Below, in pieces: positions 8,342 through 14,491 of a DNA stretch of 18,564 bases (positions are counted from its first letter, which is position 1; the number at the start of each line of letters is the position of its first letter). Source of the DNA: JAWVEV01 sp033856535 (lineage in GTDB: Bacteria > Actinomycetota > Thermoleophilia > Miltoncostaeales > Miltoncostaeaceae); assembly GCA_033856535.1 (NCBI GenBank), contig JAWVEV010000101.1:1-18564 (forward strand), in the 5' to 3' direction. Both the position numbers and the translations under genes were made by a program. The notes under the pieces were generated by a model. It had not been told where the DNA came from. It searched no databases and saw only the letters and a list, made by a program, of their open reading frames with translations.

Positions 8342-9363
8342 GCCCCGCCGCGGTCGTGCCCGGGCGGGTCTCGGTCGTCGTGGTGAACTACAACTGCGCC
8401 GCCTACATCGGCCGGACGCTGGCGTCGCTGCGCGAGCAGACCTGGCCGGACCTGGAGGCGATCGTCGTGGACAACGGCTCCACCGACGGGTCGGACGAGC
8501 TGGTGGCGCGCGAGCACCCCGAGGCGCTGCTGGTGCGCACCGGCGGCAACCCCGGCTTCGCCGAGGCGAACAACATCGGCGTGGCCCGGAGCTCCGGCGA
8601 GTACGTCTTCATGCTCAACCCCGACGCCTGGGTCGAGCCGGAGACGATCGGGGCGCTCGCCGCGGCGCTGCGGGACGACGCGAGCCTCGGCGTGGTGGGC
8701 GGCACGGTCCGCCACCCGGACGGGACGATCCAGGAGACGGGCAACCGCCTCGACCGCTTCGCGTTCCCCGTGCCGCGGCGGGACGAGGTGCGAGCGTCCG
8801 TCGAGCGGGATACGTTCTTCGTGGGCGGGTGCTCCCTCATGATCCGCCGTGCCGACTGGGACCGTCTGGGGGGCTTGGACGGCCGGTTCTTCATGTTCTG
8901 CGAGGAGGTCGACCTCTGCTGGCGCGTGCAGCTGTCGGGTCGTGACGTGGCCGTGGTCTCCGCGGCGGTGATCTGGCACCACGGCGGCGTGACGCTCGCC
9001 GGCGGGTACGCGCGCGGCGCCAAGCACGCCACCAACCCGACCCGGATCTACCTGCGCGAGCGGAACGCGCTCGCGATGGTCCTGCGCAACGGGTCGCGGC
9101 GGGCGCTCGCGTCGGCGGCGCTCGGGTGGGCGATGAACGCCCTCGAGGCGCTCGGCTTCCTCGCCCTGCGCCAGCCGCGGGTCGCGGCGCAGTACCCGCG
9201 CGCGCTCCTGTGGAACCTCCGCGAGCTGCCGCGCACCCTGCGGCTGCGCCGGGCCGACGCGCCGCACCGCGTGCGCGCCGAGCGCGAGCTGCGCGGCTGG
9301 GCGCGCGGGAGCGGGAAGCTGCGCGTGCTGCGCGCCGGCGGGGTCCCCCGAGTGGAGGGGTGA
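8338..9363 (+). CDS. Family 2 glycosyltransferase (rhamnosyltransferase-like)
   Basis: This 341-residue cytoplasmic GT-A enzyme resembles the WbbL/rhamnosyltransferase branch of GT2. Motifs in order: SVVVVNYNCAAYI (12-24), VVDNGSTDGSDE (43-54) with nucleotide-binding Asp45, GNPGFAEANNIG (70-81), the metal-site equivalent LNPDA (93-97), FFVGGCSLMIRR (160-171), and FMFCEEVDLCWR (185-196) with the catalytic acid region. WHH (213-215) follows. A basic region after about 240 has amphipathic helices that may touch the membrane; no clear TM pair is seen. The GTG at 8338 overlaps the upstream stop (GTGA) and is preceded by the SD-like GAGGTGG at 8330-8336. The rfbC gene in the same locus makes dTDP-rhamnose a reasonable donor guess, but this is not demonstrated. 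Confidence 0.92.
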   Translation: MSPAAVVPGRVSVVVVNYNCAAYIGRTLASLREQTWPDLEAIVVDNGSTDGSDELVAREHPEALLVRTGGNPGFAEANNIGVARSSGEYVFMLNPDAWVEPETIGALAAALRDDASLGVVGGTVRHPDGTIQETGNRLDRFAFPVPRRDEVRASVERDTFFVGGCSLMIRRADWDRLGGLDGRFFMFCEEVDLCWRVQLSGRDVAVVSAAVIWHHGGVTLAGGYARGAKHATNPTRIYLRERNALAMVLRNGSRRALASAALGWAMNALEALGFLALRQPRVAAQYPRALLWNLRELPRTLRLRRADAPHRVRAERELRGWARGSGKLRVLRAGGVPRVEG

Positions 9364-10658
9364 GGACGGCCACCGGGCCCGTCCACGCGCGCGACACCGT
9401 GTCCTCGCTGGTCCAGCGGGGGCTCTCGGCGGCCGGGATCATGATCGCCGCGACGGTCGTCTCCAACGCGGCGAACTACGTCTACAGCCTGGTCATGGGC
9501 CGCATGCTGGGCCCGTCGGTGTTCGGCGGGTTCACGGCGCTGCTCGGCGTGCTGATGATCCTCTCGGTCGCCAGCCAGTCGGTGCAGGCGGTGGTGGCCC
9601 GCTACACGGCCGGGATGCGCAAGGAGCTCGGCGACGGCGCGGTGAGCGCGTTCGCGCGCCGCCTGGTCGGGCGGCTCACCCTGGTCGGGATCGGCTGCTT
9701 CGCGCTCTGGCTCCCGCTCACGTTCGTGCTCGACGGCGCGCTGCACTTCGAGGACCGCCTTCCGGTGATCGCCGCCGGCTCGGCGCTGATCCTGGCGTTC
9801 ACGCTCCCGGTCGTCTGGGGCGCCCTCCAGGGCGAGCAGCGCTTCGGCCCGCTCGGCGCCAGCATGGTCCTGCTGGCGGTGGGCCGCCTCGGCATCGGGG
9901 TCGGTCTGGTCGCGGTGGGCGCCTCGCTGACCGGCGCCATCGGAGCGCTCACCATCGCGACCGCGCTGGCGTTCGCGGTGGGTTACCCGGCCCTGCTGAG
10001 GTCCGGCGGTGGCGAGCCTTCCGAGGGGAAGGTCGGTCCGCCGGCGCGCGAGATGATCCGGTACGGGCTCCCGGCGGTCATCGGCCTCGCGGCCTGGACG
10101 CTCCTGACCAACCTCGACGTGGTGATCGTGAAGGCGATGGCTGCGTCCGAGGAGGCCGGGTACTACGGCGCCGCCGCCACGGTCGGGAAGATGGCGCTCT
10201 TCCTGCCGCTCGCGTTCGGCCTGGTGATCTTCCCGAAGGCCGCCGCGCGCCACGTGGCGGGCATCGACTCGCGGGTGCTGATGCGCCGCGCCGGCCAGCT
10301 GTTGCTGGGCGTGAGCGTCGTGTTCGTCGCGGCGGTGGCGGTCGCCGGCGACCTCGCCATCCGGCTCATGTTCGGCGAGGAGTTCGAGCCGGCCGGCGAG
10401 CTGGTGGTGCCCGTGGTCGCGGCGATGTGCTGCTTCGCGATCGCCAACGTGATGCTCTTCTACTACCTGTCGGTGCACCGGATGCGCTTCGCCGCGGTGA
10501 TGTTCGGCGTGGTCGCGATCCAGGTCGCGGCGCTCTTCGCCTTCGGCTCCGACCCGCTGGCCGCGGCCTACGTGCAGCTGGTGGTCGGCCTCGCCGTGAT
10601 CGCCGTCAACGAGATCTTCTTCGTCCCGCTCGTGCGCCCCCTGGGAGGGAGTCGCTAG
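9360..10658 (+). CDS. Wzx-like oligosaccharide flippase (MOP superfamily)
   Basis: The product has 432 residues from the GTG at 9360, usual for a 12-helix polysaccharide exporter. Hydrophobic segments begin at about 22 and repeat to the C-terminus. Family signs are ATVVSNAANYVYSLVMGRMLGPSVFGGFTALLGV (31-64), with the start-of-domain NxxxY...G..LGP.xFG pattern, and NLDVVIVKAMAASEEAGYYGAAATVGK (251-277) in the second half. FGEEFEPAGELV (338-349) is the usual late loop. It would flip an undecaprenyl-linked glycan from the inner to the outer face of the membrane. The start lies in GTGA shared with the GT2 stop, so flippase output is coupled to the enzyme just upstream. A longer frame opens at 9126 but only overlaps the GT2 gene. 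The TAG stop is shared, in opposite sense, with the convergent methyltransferase. Confidence 0.9.
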   Translation: MRTATGPVHARDTVSSLVQRGLSAAGIMIAATVVSNAANYVYSLVMGRMLGPSVFGGFTALLGVLMILSVASQSVQAVVARYTAGMRKELGDGAVSAFARRLVGRLTLVGIGCFALWLPLTFVLDGALHFEDRLPVIAAGSALILAFTLPVVWGALQGEQRFGPLGASMVLLAVGRLGIGVGLVAVGASLTGAIGALTIATALAFAVGYPALLRSGGGEPSEGKVGPPAREMIRYGLPAVIGLAAWTLLTNLDVVIVKAMAASEEAGYYGAAATVGKMALFLPLAFGLVIFPKAAARHVAGIDSRVLMRRAGQLLLGVSVVFVAAVAVAGDLAIRLMFGEEFEPAGELVVPVVAAMCCFAIANVMLFYYLSVHRMRFAAVMFGVVAIQVAALFAFGSDPLAAAYVQLVVGLAVIAVNEIFFVPLVRPLGGSR

Positions 10659-11305
10659 CTCGCGCGGGCCAGGAAGGCGATCTGCGAGGCCAGCAGCTCG
10701 GGCCGGAGCCGCGTGATCGCGACGCCGGCGCGCCCGATCGCGTAGCTCGCCGGGCCGATCGGGATCTCGCGCTCCACCCGGAGGCCGGCGTCGGTCAGCA
10801 TCCGCCGGGCCGACTCCCGGGTGAAGAACCGCAGGTGGGTGCGGTCGAAGATGCCGGTCTCCTCGTAGTCCCAGCGCCCGCGCAGCAGGCGGGCCCGGGC
10901 GCGGATGTAGGCGATGTTCGGGAGCGACACCACCACCGAGCCGAAGGGGCCGAGCAGGCCGATCAGCCGGCCCAGGGCATCGTCGGGGTCGGGGAGGTGC
11001 TCGAGCACGTCGGCGAGGAGGATCTGGTCGAACGGGCCCCTGGCGGCGAGCGTGCCGTCGTCGAGCAGCGCGCGGACGTCGCCCTCGATCACGTCGACCC
11101 CGCGCCTGCGGCACTCGGCGCACGCGGCGGCCGAGGGCTCGACGGCGGTCACCCGGGCGCCCCGGCGGCGCTGGGCGAGCTCGGAGAGGTAGCCCCCGGC
11201 GGCGCCGACGTCGAGCAGGCGCGCGCCGCGCTCCACCAGGTCGAGCACCGCCTGGTGGGTGCCGTAGCCGGTCTCCTTCAGACGGTAGGGCGATGACCCG
11301 TTCAT
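10655..11305 (-). CDS. Class I SAM-dependent methyltransferase (MetW / Methyltransf_23-like)
   Basis: This 216-residue soluble protein has a complete Rossmann methyltransferase core. Motif I is LLDVGAAGGYLS (30-41) and the acidic loop ending strand 2 is AVEPS (54-58). GDVRAL lies near 75-80, ADVLEHLPDP (98-107) is the post-motif II segment typical of this group, and SLPN (127-130) and FDRTHLRFFT (153-162) follow. Such enzymes in glycan loci often methylate a sugar or cap a chain. The acceptor here is not visible. The ATG at 11305 overlaps the stop of the upstream GT4 gene by 4 bp (ATGA), so both are probably made together. Its stop overlaps that of the convergent flippase in a single CTAG, leaving no space for a terminator. 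Confidence 0.9.
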   Translation of the reverse strand: MNGSSPYRLKETGYGTHQAVLDLVERGARLLDVGAAGGYLSELAQRRRGARVTAVEPSAAACAECRRRGVDVIEGDVRALLDDGTLAARGPFDQILLADVLEHLPDPDDALGRLIGLLGPFGSVVVSLPNIAYIRARARLLRGRWDYEETGIFDRTHLRFFTRESARRMLTDAGLRVEREIPIGPASYAIGRAGVAITRLRPELLASQIAFLARAS

Positions 11306-12498
11306 GCCGCGAGTTCCCGGTAGAGGTCGACGGTCCGGGCGGCGACGCCCGGCAGGGAATGCTCCGCGCCGGCGCGGATGGAGGCCTCGCGCAGGCGCCC
11401 CGCGAGGGGCCCCTCGAGCGCGTCCCGGAGCGTCGCGGCGACCGCGTCGGGGTTGGGGGCGAAGACGCCGGCCTCGTCGGGGAGGATCGCCCGCACCGCC
11501 TCGGATCCGATCACCGGGAGGCCGTAGGCGAGGGCGCTGCTCATCGGCCCGGACGCCGCGAGCGAGTCGCGGTAGGGGAGCACCAGCAGGTCCGCCGCGG
11601 TGAGGTGGGCCGGGACGTCCTCCTCGGCGATGTACCCGGCCCAGCGGACGCCGCCGATCCGGCCGGCGCGCTCCTGCAGGGCGGCGTACTCGCGCTCGTA
11701 GGCCGGCTCGCCCGCGAGGCGCGGGTGGCGGCCGCCGCCGATCAGCAGCTCGCCGGCCCCGCCGGCGCGGCGGTAGCGCTCCCAGCCGTCGAGCAGCAGC
11801 GGCAGGCCCTTGTAGCCGGTGACGAAGCCGAAGAAGAGCGCGGTGGGGACGGTCAGGCCGAGCCCGGCGCGGCAGCGCTCGCGGTCGAGCTCCACCGGTG
11901 CGGGCACCGGGAGCGGTATCACGCGCAGGCGCTCCGCCGGGATGCCGTACTGCTCCTCGAGCCGCTCCGCGAAGAGCCGGTCGTGGACGATTACCGCGTC
12001 GCCGGCGCGCGCGGCGCCGCCGATCACCCGCCGCAGCACGCGGCGAACCGCCGGCGGCGGCAGGCGCGAGCCGTTCGCCTCCACGAAGCCCCGGTCCACC
12101 GCGCGGAGGTCGATCACCCCGTGGACCGTCACCACGACGGGCCGGCCGCGCCCGCGCGCCTCGCGCAGGGCGAGGGGGAACTGGACGGCGGTGCCGAGCC
12201 CGCCGTAGAGGAAGACCTCGTGCTGGGCGTGGACCAGCGCCCCAGGCGCCGTGGCCAGCAGGCGTCCCACCTCGCGAAAGCGCGCCCCGGACCGATAGGC
12301 GCGGGCGACCTCGACCGTCGGGAGCAGGCGCTGCACGCGCGGGCCCTCCTCGCGCGCCGCGACCACGACCTGGCGTGGGACGCCGGCCTCGGCGAGCGCC
12401 GGCACCAGCAGCGCGAGGATCGACGGGACCCCGGGCCGCGGCGCGGTCGAGTCCGCCGTCGGGAACGGCGACAGGTGGACCACTCCGGGGATCGGCAC
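11302..12498 (-). CDS. Family 4 glycosyltransferase
   Basis: Starting from the GTG at 12498 the protein has 398 residues and a GT-B plan. The N-terminal domain has VVHLSPFP (6-13), HAQHEVFLYGG (90-100) and VVVTVHGVIDL (121-131). The C-terminal domain has LFFGFVTGYKGLPLLLDGWE (221-240), a GxxxxYKG donor-site lead-in, then VLPYRDSLAASGPMSSALAYGLPVIGS (306-332). Here the usual EX7E is replaced by a D/SG type, since D311 stands where E is expected. This occurs in some GT4 branches that favour the sequence SxxSGxLxxALAxGxPVI. An ATG at 12540 would add 14 codons but lies upstream of the TATCAT box, so 12498 is preferred. It is first in a two-gene unit with the methyltransferase. Confidence 0.88.
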   Translation of the reverse strand: MPIPGVVHLSPFPTADSTAPRPGVPSILALLVPALAEAGVPRQVVVAAREEGPRVQRLLPTVEVARAYRSGARFREVGRLLATAPGALVHAQHEVFLYGGLGTAVQFPLALREARGRGRPVVVTVHGVIDLRAVDRGFVEANGSRLPPPAVRRVLRRVIGGAARAGDAVIVHDRLFAERLEEQYGIPAERLRVIPLPVPAPVELDRERCRAGLGLTVPTALFFGFVTGYKGLPLLLDGWERYRRAGGAGELLIGGGRHPRLAGEPAYEREYAALQERAGRIGGVRWAGYIAEEDVPAHLTAADLLVLPYRDSLAASGPMSSALAYGLPVIGSEAVRAILPDEAGVFAPNPDAVAATLRDALEGPLAGRLREASIRAGAEHSLPGVAARTVDLYRELAA

Positions 12499-12504
12499 CG
12501 GGCG

Positions 12505-12510
12505 ATGATA
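12505..12510 (-). promoter_or_regulatory. -10 box of the GT4-methyltransferase operon (leaderless)
   Basis: On the minus strand TATCAT lies exactly 6 nt before the in-frame GTG at 12498. It fits TAnnnT and is the most A/T-rich hexamer near the gene start. No -35 box can be recognised upstream. Confidence 0.5.
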
Positions 12511-12540
12511 CGGCGCGGCCCCTCCCGGACCGGGCGCCAT

Positions 12541-12699
12541 GCGTTAAGCGCAGGGGGACGGATTTGAGCCCCCGATGAAATCGACGTAAAAGCTGCTCAC
12601 CGGCCCTCGGCCGGCGGCGTCGGCGCCCTACGATCGGTCATGTCCCCGATCCGCTCCTGCCCGCGTCGAGCGTCGCGCGGGTGGGCGCGCCAGCGGGAC
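12541..12699. other. Non-coding stretch with a relatively AT-rich, structured island
   Basis: Between the starts and ends of the two minus-strand operons there is no convincing gene. Bases 12541-12600 are markedly richer in A/T than anything else in the window. They contain three small inverted repeats in a row: a G5/C5 stem (12553-12557 with 12569-12573, 11-nt loop), CGAT-GAA-ATCG at 12573-12583, and CCGGCC-CTC-GGCCGG at 12600-12614. A TACGAT hexamer (12629-12634) stands 5 nt before an ATG that opens a 26-codon frame to 12720. The stretch may hold regulatory DNA or a small structured RNA; no known RNA family is recognised. Confidence 0.4.
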
Positions 12700-12734
12700 C
12701 GCGCCAATTGGCGCTGGTGACGCCAATTGGCGCG
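12700..12734 (-). terminator. Strong hairpin from two nested palindromes, likely terminator of the minus-strand operon
   Basis: Arms 12700-12713 and 12721-12734 are perfect 14-bp inverted complements around a 7-nt loop (CTGGTGA). Each arm is itself built on the palindrome CGCCAATTGGCG, so the DNA can also bind a dimeric protein at two sites about 19 bp apart. On the minus strand it starts 18 nt after the nucleotidyltransferase stop, which is where a terminator would lie. There is no following U-run, as is common for terminators in GC-rich actinobacteria. An operator or repeat element is the alternative. Confidence 0.5.
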
Positions 12735-12752
12735 AGCCCGCCCGCGCCGGGG

Positions 12753-13403
12753 TCAGCCCGTCCGGGCCCGCTCCACGGCGGACAGGGGCCTCGCGGCCGG
12801 CACGACCTCGAGGGCCTCGCAGAGGGCCAGGAAGCCGGCGGCGTACGGGGAGTGGCCGGTCCGTTGGCGGATGTCGGCCCAGTCGATCTGCTCGCGCAGG
12901 GCGCGGACCACGCGGAGCGGGCCGACGAAGTCCAGGTAGACCTCGTTGCGGGCGAGGAGCATCGAGCAGAGGACGTCCTCGACCGCGCAGACGCGGATCG
13001 GCATCCCGCCGACGCGGATCTCCTCGGCGCGGGCGAGCGCGTCCTCGGCGGGGACGCCGATCGGCTCGGTCAGCAGGTCCACCAGCAGGTCGCCGTCCCA
13101 CGCCTTCACCAGCCACCCCTCCGGCGGCCGCTCGACGCGCATGCCGGTGCCGGCGAGCGCGTCGAGCGCTCGGTCGGCGTCGCGCGGGCTCAGCAGGAAG
13201 TCGAGGTCGTCGCCGTGGGCCGGCCCGCCGCGCGCCCAGCACGCCGGCGCGCCGGCCAGCGCGTGCTCGATCCCGGCGTCGCGCAGCGTCGCCGACACCC
13301 GCTTCAGGGTGACGAGCATCTCGGGGAACGGGCGGGCCGGCTCCTCCTCGGCCGGGGCGCGCCGACGCCGGATGGCGCGCGCAAGGAGGGCCCGCAGGCT
13401 CAT
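12753..13403 (-). CDS. Nucleotidyltransferase-fold protein (MNT/AbiEii-like)
   Basis: The product has 216 residues. After a basic N-terminus (1-20), the segment from about 30 to 111 resembles the minimal nucleotidyltransferase fold: a helix IEHALAG ending in AGAPACW (50-56), the metal-binding pair in GDDLDFLL (64-71; D66 and D68), and a third acid in LLVDLL (Asp109). IRVCAVEDVLCSMLLARNE (136-154) and a helical C-terminus follow, as in uncharacterised nucleotidyltransferase family proteins. The canonical hGGS entry is here AGAP, so activity is uncertain. The ATG at 13403 overlaps the upstream phosphoesterase stop (ATGA). No HEPN partner is nearby, so a toxin-antitoxin pair is not supported. 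The substrate is unknown. Confidence 0.7.
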   Translation of the reverse strand: MSLRALLARAIRRRRAPAEEEPARPFPEMLVTLKRVSATLRDAGIEHALAGAPACWARGGPAHGDDLDFLLSPRDADRALDALAGTGMRVERPPEGWLVKAWDGDLLVDLLTEPIGVPAEDALARAEEIRVGGMPIRVCAVEDVLCSMLLARNEVYLDFVGPLRVVRALREQIDWADIRQRTGHSPYAAGFLALCEALEVVPAARPLSAVERARTG

Positions 13404-14146
13404 GCTCGGCTCACGTCCCGCCGGCGCCGCCCGGCCGGCTCCAGGTGGAAGACCCGGTAGGCCTGGCCGATCACCGGCTGCGCCACGTTGCGCACCGGCA
13501 CCCCGCCCACCGTGGTCCCCTCCTCGCTGCCGCGGTGCGCGTGCCCGTGCAGCGCCAGGTCGGCGCCGGCCCGGTCCACCGCCTCGGCCAGGAGATAGCT
13601 CCCGAGGAACGGGTAGATCTCGAGCGGCTCGCCGGCGAGCGTCTCCGCCACCGGCGAGTAGTGGAGCAGCGCGATGAGCACGTCGGCGTCGGCCGCGGCG
13701 AGCGCCTCGCCGAACCGCTCGGCGACCTCCTTGGAGTGCCGCACGAACGCCTTCATCTCGGCCTCGCCGAAGTCGCTCGCGCAGGCGCCGAGGAAGCCTC
13801 CGCCGAAGCCCTTCGCGCCGGCCACGGCCACCGTCGCGCCGTCCACGTCGAATGTCGCCGTCTCGCCCTCGAGCACACGGACGCCGCCGTCCTCGAGCGC
13901 CTCGCGTACCTCGTCCTCCCGGCCGGCGTGGTGGTCGTGGTTGCCGAGCACGGCCACGACCGGCACCGGCAGGCCGGCCAGTTCGCCGGCCGCCACCCGG
14001 GCCTCGTCGGGATGCCCGCAGGTGGTCAGGTCGCCGGCGATCAGCAGGATGTCGGCGAGCTCCCCCAAGCGCTCGACGTGGGGCCGGAGCGTCCCGGCGG
14101 AGTCCCGGCTCAGGTGCACGTCCCCGACGGCCGCGACCCGGATCAC
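13400..14146 (-). CDS. Calcineurin-like metallophosphoesterase
   Basis: The 248-residue soluble protein carries all signature blocks of the di-metal phosphoesterase family. These are GDVH (8-11; Asp9, His11), AGDL (37-40; Asp39), GNHDHH (68-73; Asn69, His70), the later metal ligand His162 in LHYSP, and GHAH (201-204). The start region IRVAAVGDVHLS matches the first strand of the fold, which supports the GTG at 14146. That GTG lies in a GTGA overlap with the stop of the BON gene. A much longer open frame continues upstream to 16231 on this strand but is only the antisense of the GT2 fusion gene. The family cleaves phosphomono- or diesters; the natural substrate is not predictable here. It is the middle gene of a three-gene operon. 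Confidence 0.93.
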   Translation of the reverse strand: MIRVAAVGDVHLSRDSAGTLRPHVERLGELADILLIAGDLTTCGHPDEARVAAGELAGLPVPVVAVLGNHDHHAGREDEVREALEDGGVRVLEGETATFDVDGATVAVAGAKGFGGGFLGACASDFGEAEMKAFVRHSKEVAERFGEALAAADADVLIALLHYSPVAETLAGEPLEIYPFLGSYLLAEAVDRAGADLALHGHAHRGSEEGTTVGGVPVRNVAQPVIGQAYRVFHLEPAGRRRRDVSRA

Positions 14147-14397
14147 GCCAGCCGCTCCCCGCCGCCCGGCTCGTCCATTGCCGGCACGGTCAGCTCGTTG
14201 CGCACGCGCAGGTCGGGGAACTCCCGCGCGGCCATCTCGGCGGCATTGGCGCGCTCCTCCTCGGCCGACACGGCGCCGCGCAGCACCACCTCGTCGTCGC
14301 TGACCGAGACGTCGACGCCCAACTGCTGCGCGTCCTCGGCCAGCCGCTGGCGCAGGCGCTCGGCGCGGTAGCGGGGATGCGTGTCGGTGTCGCCCAT
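14143..14397 (-). CDS. Small BON-domain protein
   Basis: This 84-residue protein consists almost entirely of one BON domain. It has an N-terminal helix RYRAERLRQRLAED (9-22), then VDVSVSDDEVVLRGAVSAEEERANAAEMAAREFPDLRVRNELTV (28-71), with the family pattern V.L.G.V....R..A...A....P....V.N.L.V. BON domains bind membranes or ligands and occur in periplasmic and cytoplasmic proteins. There is no signal peptide here, so a cytoplasmic location is likely. The ATG at 14397 is the only sensible start, because the frame upstream is low-complexity antisense. A weak TATCTC (14412-14407, minus strand) 9 nt before the ATG may be its -10. It is first in a coupled operon with the phosphoesterase. Partner and function are unknown. 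Confidence 0.8.
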   Translation of the reverse strand: MGDTDTHPRYRAERLRQRLAEDAQQLGVDVSVSDDEVVLRGAVSAEEERANAAEMAAREFPDLRVRNELTVPAMDEPGGGERLA

Positions 14398-14479
14398 CGG
14401 GAACGGGAGATACCCGCCCGGGCGCCCGCGCCGAACCTCCGGTCTCGCCGGGGCCCGCCAAGCGCGCGGACCCGATCCG

Positions 14480-14485
14480 TATCCT
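14480..14485 (+). promoter_or_regulatory. -10 box of the GT2-fusion operon (leaderless)
   Basis: TATCCT fits TAnnnT and ends 6 nt before the GTG at 14492. The frame is also open upstream (to 14381), so this spacing is what decides the start. The divergent BON gene begins at 14397, so two promoters share this 94-bp gap. Confidence 0.55.
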
Positions 14486-14491
14486 GGAATC

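Noticed and set aside
12541..12580. Possible tRNA 3' end or attachment-site remnant (minus-strand GCTCAAATCC resembles a T-loop)
   Set aside because: The flanking bases do not form a 5-bp T-stem around a 7-nt loop, no anticodon arm or CCA is present, and there is no integrase gene nearby.
12628..13242. Minus-strand frame overlapping the nucleotidyltransferase gene in another register
   Set aside because: It is Arg/Ala/Pro-rich shadow sequence, while the alternative frame carries recognisable nucleotidyltransferase motifs and couples to the upstream gene.
12753..13403. Nucleotidyltransferase as half of a MNT-HEPN toxin-antitoxin or AbiE defence pair
   Set aside because: No HEPN or AbiEi-like partner lies beside it. 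Its operon partners are a phosphoesterase and a BON protein, and the family-defining entry motif is atypical.
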